Positions 17,370-25,257 of a stretch of DNA of 64,000 nt are shown in pieces (the first letter of the stretch is position 1; every line of letters starts with the position of its first letter). Source of the DNA: DASPLX01 sp035627375 (GTDB taxonomy: Bacteria; Pseudomonadota; Gammaproteobacteria; Burkholderiales; Burkholderiaceae_D). The translations under genes and the position numbers were made by a program. The DNA lies in the NCBI GenBank assembly GCA_035627375.1, contig DASPLX010000057.1, forward strand, positions 62,001-126,000. The letters run 5' to 3'. The notes under the pieces were generated by a model that worked only from the letters and a program-made list of their open reading frames with translations, did no database searches and was not told the origin of the DNA.

Positions 17370-20300
17370 GATGGATCCGCTATCAAGACATTGGTCAGTT
17401 GCTGCGCGTTCTCGGCCCAGGTGCGCGACGGCATGCCGGACGAAGCGGGCGCCTTGTCCTCCGCTTGCAGGCGCAGCCAGGCGCGGATCGCCTCGGCCAG
17501 GTCGGCGCCCGCCGATCCGCTGAAATAATGCGCGTGCCGTTGCGCGACTTCGCGGAACACCGGGATGTCGCGCGCGATGATCGGCAACCCATGCCGGGCC
17601 GCCTCGATCAGGGGCAGGCCGAAGCCTTCCGCTTCGCTGGCGAAGATAAGGCAAGCGGCGCTCGCATAGATTTTCTGGAGATATTCATCGCTGATGCCTT
17701 GCAGCCAGAACAGGCGCTTGCCGAGTTCCGGATGGCCGTTCAGGCGATCGACGATCTCCGGGATCGTGCGCCGCTGCTCTTGCGGCACCGGCTTCCAGCC
17801 TTCCTTGCCGACGATGACGAGATTGAGGTTTTCTCCGGCGCGCCACAGTTGGTCGAACGCCGCGAGCGCCTGCAGATGTCCCTTGCGCGGCTCGATGGTG
17901 CCGACCATCAGGAAACTCGGGGCGGCGCCGAGTCGCGCGAGCACGCGTTCGGCATCCTGCGGCAAGCCGGTCGTCGGCGCCGACGCATCGATATCGGCGC
18001 CGTGATGCACGACCGCGAATTTCAAGCGCGCGAGATCGACGGCGGCAATGCCGGCGACGCCGTCGCCGCCGACCTGCTGCTCGAGCCAGCGGCGCGTCTC
18101 GTCGGCGACCGCCTGCGATATGCAGACCAGCCGGTCGGCGTTGGCGGCGACGCAGGCAAGCCATTGCGCATGCGATTCGTCGGCGCGATCGGGAAAGAAC
18201 TCCGGCCGCAGGATGGGCAGGATGTCGTGCACCAGGAAGTTCACCTCGACGCCGCGCGCCCGCCAGTCGGCATAGAGCCCGCTTTTCGCGGCGGCGACGA
18301 CGCCCTCGGGATGGAAATCGGGGCTGTAGAAGACATCCTGCGCGCCGATGTCCACGGGCGCGTCGGCAAGCGCCGGCGTATCGATCGCCAGCAGCTTCTT
18401 CGCATAGCCGCAGGCGTAGCGGTAATGCCAGGCGCCGCCTTCGCAGCTGAGATAGACCGGTTCGACGCGATAGCCGCGCGGCGGTCGGCGCAGCAGTTCG
18501 AGCAATTGCGCGCGCGCCACGCGTTCGATCCCGGTCTGCAAATCGTTGCGCGCGATCGACGAGACATCGACCAGGAACTGGCGTTGCGCGAGCGGATCGT
18601 TCGACGATTTCGCGATGCTCTGCGCGAGCTGCTGGAGCGCTTGCTCGTCGGTATGGAGATCCGGAATGGCGGCGATGGCTTCCAGCAGGGCGGTGTCGTC
18701 GCGGCGGCGGTAGGCGGCTTCGATCGCCTCCGCGTATTGGCGCGCACAGGCGTCCGGATCGTGCCGGGTGCGGATCAGCCGGCTCGCGGCTTCACGCAAT
18801 CGCGCGCGCTGGCCGGCGTCGTCGCGCAGCGATTCGAGCGCGGCGGTCAACTCGTCGTCGTCGAAGGCGTCGGGCAGCTTGATCACGGCATCGTCGGCCA
18901 GGTCGGCCATGGAACCGTTCGCGTTCACGATCGTCGGCAAGCCGTAATTGAGGCAATGCAGCACGGCGCCCGAGGTCTCGCCGCGCGACAGGCTGCGCAA
19001 TTGCACGCTGGCGTCGGCTGCCTGCAGGTAGAGATTGTAGGTGTCGTCGTCGGTCCAGCCGGTGATGCGAATGCGGTCGCCGCAGCCGGCGGCGCGGATC
19101 AGTTCGGTGAGTTCGCGGCCGTAGTCGCCGCCGTGATTGGCGCCCACCAGCACCAGTTCGCAAGCCGGATCGTCGCGCAAGCGCGACGCCAGCCAGGCTT
19201 GCGCCAGGCGCAGGCTCTGCTTGGTCGGATCGACGAAGCCGAAACTGCAGATCACGAACGCTTCGGCGCGCATCCCGAGCTTCTTGCGCGCCGCCGCGCG
19301 GTCGATGGCGCCGGCGGCCGTGCGCAGATGCGGGATCACGCTCCAGTCGCGGGCGGCTTGTTCGCCGTACCATTGGCGCGCCAGCGCGCGCGAGTGTTCG
19401 GAATGGACGATCACGGCGCGCGCGCCCCGGATCACGTCGAGATTGCAGGGATAGGCTTGCTTGGCCGCCTCGACGCAGTCGGCGGTATGGCGCAGCTTGA
19501 GCGCCATGTAACCGTGCGAACGGTACAAGGCTTCGCTCCATGCGGTCGGCATGGCGCCGGTCGTCTCTTCGTAGAACAGCATGCCGCTCAGGAAGAAATC
19601 GTGCAGCACCACGACGCCCGGATGCTCGCGCAGCAAGGCCAGCATATGGCTGTGGAAGGGACTGTTGCCGAATTGGTAGACCACGCGATCGAAGGAATCC
19701 GCGTGCGCGTGGAACCATTCGGCGCTCCGTTGCGGCAAGCCGGCGAGTTCCGGCGGCAGCGCGCATTGCGGCTGCTCGACGATCAGCTCGATGTCGTACA
19801 GCTTGGCCAGCGCCGGCAGCAATTCGATGCTGTAGTTGGCGATGCCGGTCTTCTCGGGCGGCAGCGGCGAGACGAAGGCCAGGCGCGGTCTCGCCGCGCG
19901 CGTGATGCCGGCAGCCAGGGGCTCGTCCGCGGGGCGCGCGGCCGCGGCATGCGCTTCGAGCGCGCGCAAGGCCCGTTGCCCCGAGATATCCCACGAGAAT
20001 TTCTTCGCTTGCACCGCGCCGTGTTCGCGCAAGCGTTGCCGCAGGGCGTCGTCGCCCAGCACCTGTTCGATCTTGTCCGCGATCGACCGCGGCGACATCG
20101 GATCGAACAGCGCCTCGTCAAGGCCGATGACTTCCGGGACGCTGGTGGTGGCGGCGCCGATCACCGGCGCGCCGCAGGCCATCGCTTCCAGCGCCGGCAG
20201 GCCGAAGCCTTCATGCTTCGACGGGAAGACGAACAAGGCCGCGGCGCCGTACAGGGCGGCGAGCTCGTCGTCGCCGACATAGCCGGTCAGCACCAGCTCG

Positions 20301-21160
20301 TCTTCCGCCAGGCCGGCGCGCTGGCTGTGGCGCAGCAATTGCTCGCGTTCGCGCGTACCGAGCTTGCTGGCGATGACCAGTTGATGCTTCTCGCGCAAAT
20401 CGCGCGGCAGCAAGCCGTAGGCGGCGATCAGGCCGTCGATGTTCTTGCGCGCGTCGAAGCCGCCCGGCGCGTACATCACCATGTCGCGCGTGATGCCGAG
20501 GCGTTCGCGCAGGCGCGCCGTCTCGTCCGGCGCCAGGACGCCGGGCTTGAAAAATCCGTCGACGGCGGTGGAAATGCTGACCACGCGATCGGGCGGCAAA
20601 TCCAAGGCATCGATTGCTTCCTGGCGCGAATAATCGGAGATCGACAGCAGCAGGCCCGCATTCTTGAGCGAGGCGATCTTGCGGTCGTAATACTGGCGTT
20701 GCGCCGGCGTCGGCAGGTAGCTGGCCGGGTTCAGCAGCGGAATCAGGTCATACAGGATGACGGCTGTCCTGGCGCCGTCGGTGAAGGCGCCGACCGATAC
20801 CACGCCGTCGTCGACATAGCCTTCGAACAGGCTGGTGACCAGCACCGCGTCGGGATGCAACTGTTCGATGAAATGTTCGCGGATCTTTTCCGCCGCTCGC
20901 GCGCGCCAGCCATGCGACGGATCGTGCTCCGCCACCGGCCGCGGAACGTCGAACACGCGGATACGCTCCTTCGGCACCAGGCCTTCGAACGCCTGGCGAA
21001 TCGCAGGGATACTGTCCGGCAATGCGGCGCTGAGCGCCAGCCAGATTTCATGTTCGCCCGCATTGCGCGCGACGCCCAGCGCCAGCGACAGCGAGTAGCG
21101 TCCGATGCCGCGGAAACGGCTCTCGGTCTGGGCGCCTTGTAGATCGATGACGATACGCAT
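17366..21160 (-). CDS. Triple-domain GT4 glycosyltransferase (WbdA-like polymerase candidate)
   Basis: 1264 residues holding three consecutive GT4-like units: about 1-400 (MRIVIDLQGAQTESRFRGIG), 425-800 (LAFVSPLPPEKTGIANYS) and 860-1260 (FLVDVSSIARNDLQTGIERV). The EX7E nucleotide-sugar motif is intact in the first (EGFGLPALE near 316) and third (EGFGLPLIE near 1177). The middle unit has ETSGAVLHC near 729, with Cys in place of the second Glu. Multi-domain GT4 enzymes such as E. coli O9a WbdA polymerise O-antigen mannan. The gene begins at the stop codon (TGATG) of a methyltransferase/coiled-coil gene, the partner expected for a WbdA/WbdD-like pair. The sugar cannot be assigned. Confidence 0.85.
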   Translation of the reverse strand: MRIVIDLQGAQTESRFRGIGRYSLSLALGVARNAGEHEIWLALSAALPDSIPAIRQAFEGLVPKERIRVFDVPRPVAEHDPSHGWRARAAEKIREHFIEQLHPDAVLVTSLFEGYVDDGVVSVGAFTDGARTAVILYDLIPLLNPASYLPTPAQRQYYDRKIASLKNAGLLLSISDYSRQEAIDALDLPPDRVVSISTAVDGFFKPGVLAPDETARLRERLGITRDMVMYAPGGFDARKNIDGLIAAYGLLPRDLREKHQLVIASKLGTREREQLLRHSQRAGLAEDELVLTGYVGDDELAALYGAAALFVFPSKHEGFGLPALEAMACGAPVIGAATTSVPEVIGLDEALFDPMSPRSIADKIEQVLGDDALRQRLREHGAVQAKKFSWDISGQRALRALEAHAAAARPADEPLAAGITRAARPRLAFVSPLPPEKTGIANYSIELLPALAKLYDIELIVEQPQCALPPELAGLPQRSAEWFHAHADSFDRVVYQFGNSPFHSHMLALLREHPGVVVLHDFFLSGMLFYEETTGAMPTAWSEALYRSHGYMALKLRHTADCVEAAKQAYPCNLDVIRGARAVIVHSEHSRALARQWYGEQAARDWSVIPHLRTAAGAIDRAAARKKLGMRAEAFVICSFGFVDPTKQSLRLAQAWLASRLRDDPACELVLVGANHGGDYGRELTELIRAAGCGDRIRITGWTDDDTYNLYLQAADASVQLRSLSRGETSGAVLHCLNYGLPTIVNANGSMADLADDAVIKLPDAFDDDELTAALESLRDDAGQRARLREAASRLIRTRHDPDACARQYAEAIEAAYRRRDDTALLEAIAAIPDLHTDEQALQQLAQSIAKSSNDPLAQRQFLVDVSSIARNDLQTGIERVARAQLLELLRRPPRGYRVEPVYLSCEGGAWHYRYACGYAKKLLAIDTPALADAPVDIGAQDVFYSPDFHPEGVVAAAKSGLYADWRARGVEVNFLVHDILPILRPEFFPDRADESHAQWLACVAANADRLVCISQAVADETRRWLEQQVGGDGVAGIAAVDLARLKFAVVHHGADIDASAPTTGLPQDAERVLARLGAAPSFLMVGTIEPRKGHLQALAAFDQLWRAGENLNLVIVGKEGWKPVPQEQRRTIPEIVDRLNGHPELGKRLFWLQGISDEYLQKIYASAACLIFASEAEGFGLPLIEAARHGLPIIARDIPVFREVAQRHAHYFSGSAGADLAEAIRAWLRLQAEDKAPASSGMPSRTWAENAQQLTNVLIADPS

Positions 21161-22608
21161 CAGTGTTTCCTCGCGCCGACGGCCTTCTTCAGCCGTGCAT
21201 GGAAATGCGCCGCGCGCGGCGACAGGACGGGCGCGCCGTCGGCCTTGGCGACCGGCGCGGGCTCGATGTTGACCGGCGTTTGCAGCAACGCGCGCAAACG
21301 GTATTTGACCGTGGGGAAGCGGTCCAGCACGGTCAGCGCCGCGCGGGACAGGCCGGGGTGGCGCTGGACGGCGAGGCCGGTCGCGCGCAACAGCGCCTTG
21401 AGGCGGCGCTTGATTCCGCTGCCCAGCCTACCTTCGCGGGCCGCCGCGCGGAAGCGACGGGCATATCCGCCGGCCAGGCGCATCGGCGCCGTGATGCGCC
21501 AGGAGCGGCTGTGCAGCACGGCGAGCAATTGCTCCGCGTATCGGGCGGCGCGCGCCTCGGCTTCGGCCAGGCGTTGTTCCGCCTGGCCGAGGCGGTGCTC
21601 CGCCACGCCGATGAGATGCTCCGCCACGCCAAGGCGATGCTCCGCTTGTCCGATCAGTTGTTCCGCCTGGCCGAGGCGATGTTTCGCTTGCCCGATCGCC
21701 TGTGCCGCTTGGCCGAGGCGATCCTCGGCCTGCATCAAGCGCGCTTCCAGCAGGCCGGCGCGATGCTCGGCCTGGGCCGCTCGTTCGACCGCTTGCGCAT
21801 GGCTGCGCGCCGCCTGCTCGGCATGCTCGGCGATCCGCCGATGGATGTCGGCCAGCCGCCTCTCGCCTTGCGCATCGTAGCGCTGCGCCAAGGTGTCGAG
21901 CACCAGTCCGTAGTCGGTGTCGAACGCGGCATCGAAACGCGCGAGGACTTCCGGCGCCGCCGGCTTCTGGGCCACGACGCTATAGTCGGGACTGACGCCG
22001 CTCAGCACGTTGAGCAGGCGGATTTCCCGGGCTTCGCGCAAGCCTTCCGGCTCTTGCAGGCGCACGATCTTGTTGCGCAAAAAACCGGTGTGCTCGGTCA
22101 CGAAGCCGAGCAGATTCGGCGGCAGCGGGCGTTCGTGTGACGGATCGAGATAGAAGTCGGCGGCGCCGACGACGAGGTTTTCCGGATTCGGCGTTTCGAG
22201 AATCAGCAAGCCGCCCGGCCGCAGGACGCGCAACGCTTCGCGCACGATGGCGCGCAGCACATCGAACGGCACATGCTCGACGACGTGGAAGGCCGAAACC
22301 AGGGCCAGGCTTGCCGCCGGCGATTCCTGCAGGGTCTTGAGCGCATCGGCGCATTCGGCCTGCAAGCCGCGCTCGCGGCAGGCGGCCAGCATGCCTTCGT
22401 CGAGATCGACGCCGCGCGCCGCGAAGCCCGCTTCGCCCAGCAGCTCGAGCCATTCGCCGCGTCCGCAGCCGAGGTCGAGCGCGCCGTCGCCGGGATAGAG
22501 CGCGGCGAGGGAATCCAGGAACGGTCGATAGGCGCGCAGGCGCGTCTTGATGGTTTCGCGCGAACCGCGATAGCGTTCTTCGAAAGCCCGGTAAAAGTGA
22601 TCGCTCAT
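21160..22608 (-). CDS. SAM methyltransferase with long heptad coiled coil (chain-terminator candidate)
   Basis: 482 residues. Residues ~25-160 form a class I methyltransferase (ALDLGCGRGEWLELL, FHVVEHVP, GGLLILETPNPEN). Residues ~245-360 are a coiled coil whose core is near-perfect seven-residue repeats (RLGQAEQ, LIGQAEH, RLGVAEH, LIGVAEH). A basic, possibly membrane-associating C-terminus follows. In E. coli O9a the terminator WbdD joins a methyltransferase/kinase to a coiled coil that acts as a molecular ruler and recruits WbdA. Here the coiled coil and neighbouring multi-GT4 gene match, but no kinase domain is seen, so methylation alone would cap the chain. That function is inferred. Confidence 0.78.
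   Translation of the reverse strand: MSDHFYRAFEERYRGSRETIKTRLRAYRPFLDSLAALYPGDGALDLGCGRGEWLELLGEAGFAARGVDLDEGMLAACRERGLQAECADALKTLQESPAASLALVSAFHVVEHVPFDVLRAIVREALRVLRPGGLLILETPNPENLVVGAADFYLDPSHERPLPPNLLGFVTEHTGFLRNKIVRLQEPEGLREAREIRLLNVLSGVSPDYSVVAQKPAAPEVLARFDAAFDTDYGLVLDTLAQRYDAQGERRLADIHRRIAEHAEQAARSHAQAVERAAQAEHRAGLLEARLMQAEDRLGQAAQAIGQAKHRLGQAEQLIGQAEHRLGVAEHLIGVAEHRLGQAEQRLAEAEARAARYAEQLLAVLHSRSWRITAPMRLAGGYARRFRAAAREGRLGSGIKRRLKALLRATGLAVQRHPGLSRAALTVLDRFPTVKYRLRALLQTPVNIEPAPVAKADGAPVLSPRAAHFHARLKKAVGARKH
21559..21726. repeat. Eight tandem 21-bp coding repeats (heptads)
   Basis: Eight consecutive 21-bp units with shared positions encode the coiled-coil heptads of the methyltransferase gene. 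The 21-bp register is exact from unit to unit, so unit gain or loss by slippage would change coiled-coil length in whole heptads without shifting frame. Confidence 0.85.
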
Positions 22609-22759
22609 CGTCTTGCTCCATGAGCGGTTGCGGAAATGATGATGGAGGCGCTATTGTCGGACATAGAAGGGCGGCGGAGCGCGGCGAGGGCGGCAGATGG
22701 CGCAACGCGAGCCGTCGCCGGAGCGCACGCTTTGTTGTAATCGTGCCAATGAAGCGGAC

Positions 22760-22765
22760 GATTAT
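22760..22765 (-). promoter_or_regulatory. Candidate leftward -10 for the polysaccharide operon
   Basis: A perfect TATAAT on the minus strand lies just after the CRP-family gene and about 150 bp before the methyltransferase/coiled-coil start. No clear -35 is seen at the right distance. It may start the long leftward polysaccharide transcript. Confidence 0.35.
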
Positions 22766-22778
22766 AACGTAGGGCCTT

Positions 22779-23567
22779 CTAACCTTGTGTCAGCTTTTGT
22801 AACGCATCCGGCCTGATGATGATCAGGCGGTGCGAGTCCTTCTTGACGATGCCCTGGTTGACCAGCGTGAGTATCGTGCGAGTGACCGTCTCACGGCTGG
22901 TGTTGATCATGTTGGCGATGTCCTGGTGCGTCGGCAGGTTCTCGACGACCTCCATGTTGCCCGGCTTCTTTTCCTTCAGCAGTTCCAGGAAGGTATAGAT
23001 GCGCTTGGCCGTGTTGTGGATACTGAGCAGCGCGCGGAATTCGGAGTCGCGCTGGATCTTCTGCGCGAGATGCTTGAGCATCTGCTTCGCCACAGGAGGC
23101 GAGTGCGCGAACAGGTGCAGGGCGGTCGCGCTGGGCAGCAGTGCGACCAGGACCGGCGTCAGCGCGACAACCGACGCGGAGCGGGCCGAACCGTTGATGA
23201 CGGCGATCTCGCCGAAGAAGTCGCCGGGATTCAAGAGGCGCAGGCCGATCGCGCGGCCGTCCTCGGTAATGTCGATCACCTGCAGCTGGCCCGAGAGCAG
23301 GAACAACAGGCTGTCGCCGGTGCCGCCTTTTTGCAGCACGATGTCGCGCCGCGCGTAGTGGCGGATGCGCAGCTCGGCCTTGACTCTTGCCATTTCCTCT
23401 TCGGTCAAGTCCGCGAGCAGAGGTATCTTGCGCAGATGGATCTGCAAATTGACTTGATTGTCGGCGTCCTTCGCATTGGCCGTCGGTGCCGACGTGTTCT
23501 TTTCTTCCGCGGCATCGGCGGAAGATTTCGCGTCGGAGGCAATCAATTTTTGCGCCGAGTTTTTCAT
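22779..23567 (-). CDS. CRP/FNR-family cyclic-nucleotide-dependent regulator
   Basis: 262 residues. After a low-complexity N-terminus of about 45 residues comes a cyclic-nucleotide-binding domain (about 50-165). Its phosphate-binding cassette keeps the key Gly-Glu and Arg-Ser pair (FGEIAVINGSARSAS). The C-terminal helix-turn-helix has recognition helix SRETVTRTI; E. coli CRP has SRETVGRIL there, with the same DNA-contacting Arg, Glu and Arg. It should therefore read TGTGA half-sites, and three such palindromes occur upstream of nearby genes. FNR-type iron-sulfur cysteines are absent. A cyclase gene lies 1.7 kb away. Confidence 0.88.
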   Translation of the reverse strand: MKNSAQKLIASDAKSSADAAEEKNTSAPTANAKDADNQVNLQIHLRKIPLLADLTEEEMARVKAELRIRHYARRDIVLQKGGTGDSLLFLLSGQLQVIDITEDGRAIGLRLLNPGDFFGEIAVINGSARSASVVALTPVLVALLPSATALHLFAHSPPVAKQMLKHLAQKIQRDSEFRALLSIHNTAKRIYTFLELLKEKKPGNMEVVENLPTHQDIANMINTSRETVTRTILTLVNQGIVKKDSHRLIIIRPDALQKLTQG

Positions 23568-23619
23568 ATGCGAAGTTAACGGAATCTGCTGCCGAAAATA
23601 TTGACGCTGGGAATTCGAT

Positions 23620-23946
23620 CTAGTTGCCGATCATTATTACGGCAGCTGGCGCCGCCAGCAAGATGCCGGCCGTGTTCGCCGCGATGTCGTGCCAACAGAA
23701 GCGGCGACCGGGCACCAGGATTTGCAAGCATTCAATTGCCCAACCGGCAAGGAACAGGCCCACTATCCAAGCGAATTGTTGCTGGCCGTTTTGGGCAATC
23801 CGGCCTGCCAGCAGCGTCAAGCCGCCGAAGGCAAGAAAGTGCAGGAGCTTGTCATTGGGCAGCGGCGGCAGCCATTTCGCAGGCGCTAGGCAGCCGGCAA
23901 ACACCGTCGTTGCCGCTGCCAGAAAGCTGATCCATTCCCAACCCAT
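23620..23946 (-). CDS. VanZ-like small membrane protein
   Basis: A 108-residue protein with three to four hydrophobic segments and the VanZ pattern PNDKLLHFLAFGGLTLLAGR plus ECLQILVPGRRFCWHDIAANTAG. MGWEWISFL at 23946 is preferred because GGGGAAG precedes it at good spacing; a TTG at 24021 would add 25 residues. The VanZ fold occurs in many envelope contexts and does not imply antibiotic resistance. It follows the outer-membrane protein gene and may be cotranscribed. Confidence 0.75.
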   Translation of the reverse strand: MGWEWISFLAAATTVFAGCLAPAKWLPPLPNDKLLHFLAFGGLTLLAGRIAQNGQQQFAWIVGLFLAGWAIECLQILVPGRRFCWHDIAANTAGILLAAPAAVIMIGN

Positions 23947-24021
23947 GCCTACTTCCCCAGCGTTTACATTGAATCCTGTTGCCAAGACGACCGCCGAAGC
24001 GATCGCTGATGATTCCGACAA

Positions 24022-25257
24022 CTAGAACGGCTGCCATTGCCAGCTCATCTGCAACAGCCGGCTATTATATTGAAAAATCGAAATATTCTCGTTGTTCTTC
24101 ACCTGGCGTATCTCGATCTGCAGCGTCTGCCGTTCCTTGAAGGGAATCGTCAATCCGGCGCGCAGCAATTGCGTATCCTGGTGCCGCGCCTGGTCGATCA
24201 GGCCGGGAGAGTAGGATGCCTGGCTGAGCCAGTGCTGCCGCGTCCAGCCGAATTCGCCGATCCAGTTGCCGCGAATCGGGAGGCGTCCCTGCAAGCCGCC
24301 GAACCATCCCTTGCGGTCGCCGCCGGGGCGCACATTCTTGCCGTGATCCAGGAGATATCCGGCGCTCGCTTGCGTCTGGAGGCGTGTGCCTTGGTGAATC
24401 AGCGATGCGCTCAATTCGAAGGTGTTCGAGTCGAAATTCGTCAGCGTCGGATAGGCGAGATGCGTTGCGCCGGCCGTCAGGCTGACATTCCATCGCTTCG
24501 GCAACAGAGAGGTCGGCGCGGCGCGCAGCTGCAACTGGCCTTGCCGCTGATAGAGCCGGTCGCCGAGCGTGAGCGCGCCGAGGGCGCCGATGCCGCGCAC
24601 GTCCCAGGTGCCGATGCGCCATGGCCGTTCGATGCCCAACTGCAGCGACGCCGTATCGTAATTGGACAGGCTGTCGTTCCTGCGGATGCGCAGCTGCGCG
24701 AAGCCGGTGATGCCGCCGCGCGTAAGGTCGCGCGCATAATCTGTCGACAGCAGCGTGTAATGATCGCGTTGCGGCAGGTATTCCGGCGCCAGGACGAGAT
24801 CGGTGCGCGTGCTGCCGCTGCCGAAACTGAAATTCGGGTTGCTGGCGCCTTGGTTGACGTTGTCGTCGACGCCGCGCGCGACGGCCAGGCTCAACTGGCT
24901 GTGCGGCCGCCATGCCTGGCAGCCGGTGGCGCGGTGCGCGGCGATGACTTCCCGGATGCCGGGCGGCGGCGCGAAGCGCGCCTCGATCGCCTGGAACAGC
25001 CGCTCGGCCTCGTCGGCGTGACCGAGCTCGCATTGGATGATCGCCAGGTCGAGCCAGGCGCCGGCATGCTGCGGCTCCTGCTCGATCATGCGCGTCAAGG
25101 CGTCGCGCGCTTCGTTCTGGCGGCCTTCCGAGATCGAATGCATCGCGTCGAGATAGAGATCCTGCTGCGCCGGCGGTTCGTATTCGGCCGCCGCCGCTGC
25201 CAGCGAGGATGCCGCGGCCAGCGCCGCGATGAGGCGTAAGCAGCCGCGCACGCTCAT
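24022..25257 (-). CDS. Outer-membrane beta-barrel with N-terminal TPR region (Slam/DUF560-like?)
   Basis: 411 residues. A signal peptide (LRLIAALAAASSLAAAAA) is followed by a helical repeat region at about 28-115 (ARDALTRMIEQEPQHAGAWL is a TPR). The rest reads as alternating amphipathic strands ending in Phe (WQWQPF), the usual C-terminus of a BAM-assembled barrel. GVDDNVNQGASNPNF at the barrel entry recalls Slam/DUF560 proteins, which move lipoproteins to the surface; this is only a resemblance. The ATG overlaps the cyclase stop as ATGA, so production is coupled to the cyclase. Confidence 0.7.
   Translation of the reverse strand: MSVRGCLRLIAALAAASSLAAAAAEYEPPAQQDLYLDAMHSISEGRQNEARDALTRMIEQEPQHAGAWLDLAIIQCELGHADEAERLFQAIEARFAPPPGIREVIAAHRATGCQAWRPHSQLSLAVARGVDDNVNQGASNPNFSFGSGSTRTDLVLAPEYLPQRDHYTLLSTDYARDLTRGGITGFAQLRIRRNDSLSNYDTASLQLGIERPWRIGTWDVRGIGALGALTLGDRLYQRQGQLQLRAAPTSLLPKRWNVSLTAGATHLAYPTLTNFDSNTFELSASLIHQGTRLQTQASAGYLLDHGKNVRPGGDRKGWFGGLQGRLPIRGNWIGEFGWTRQHWLSQASYSPGLIDQARHQDTQLLRAGLTIPFKERQTLQIEIRQVKNNENISIFQYNSRLLQMSWQWQPF

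Noticed and set aside
17399..21142. A 1247-codon rightward frame across the triple GT4 gene
   Set aside because: Long antisense frames are expected in high-GC genes. It lacks family motifs and overlaps a well-supported gene.
21559..21726. Tandem repeats considered as a CRISPR array or minisatellite
   Set aside because: Units are contiguous with no spacers and encode heptads in frame within a gene.
23620..24021. VanZ-like gene as a glycopeptide-resistance determinant
   Set aside because: No vanHAX-type genes are present; VanZ-like folds are common in unrelated loci.
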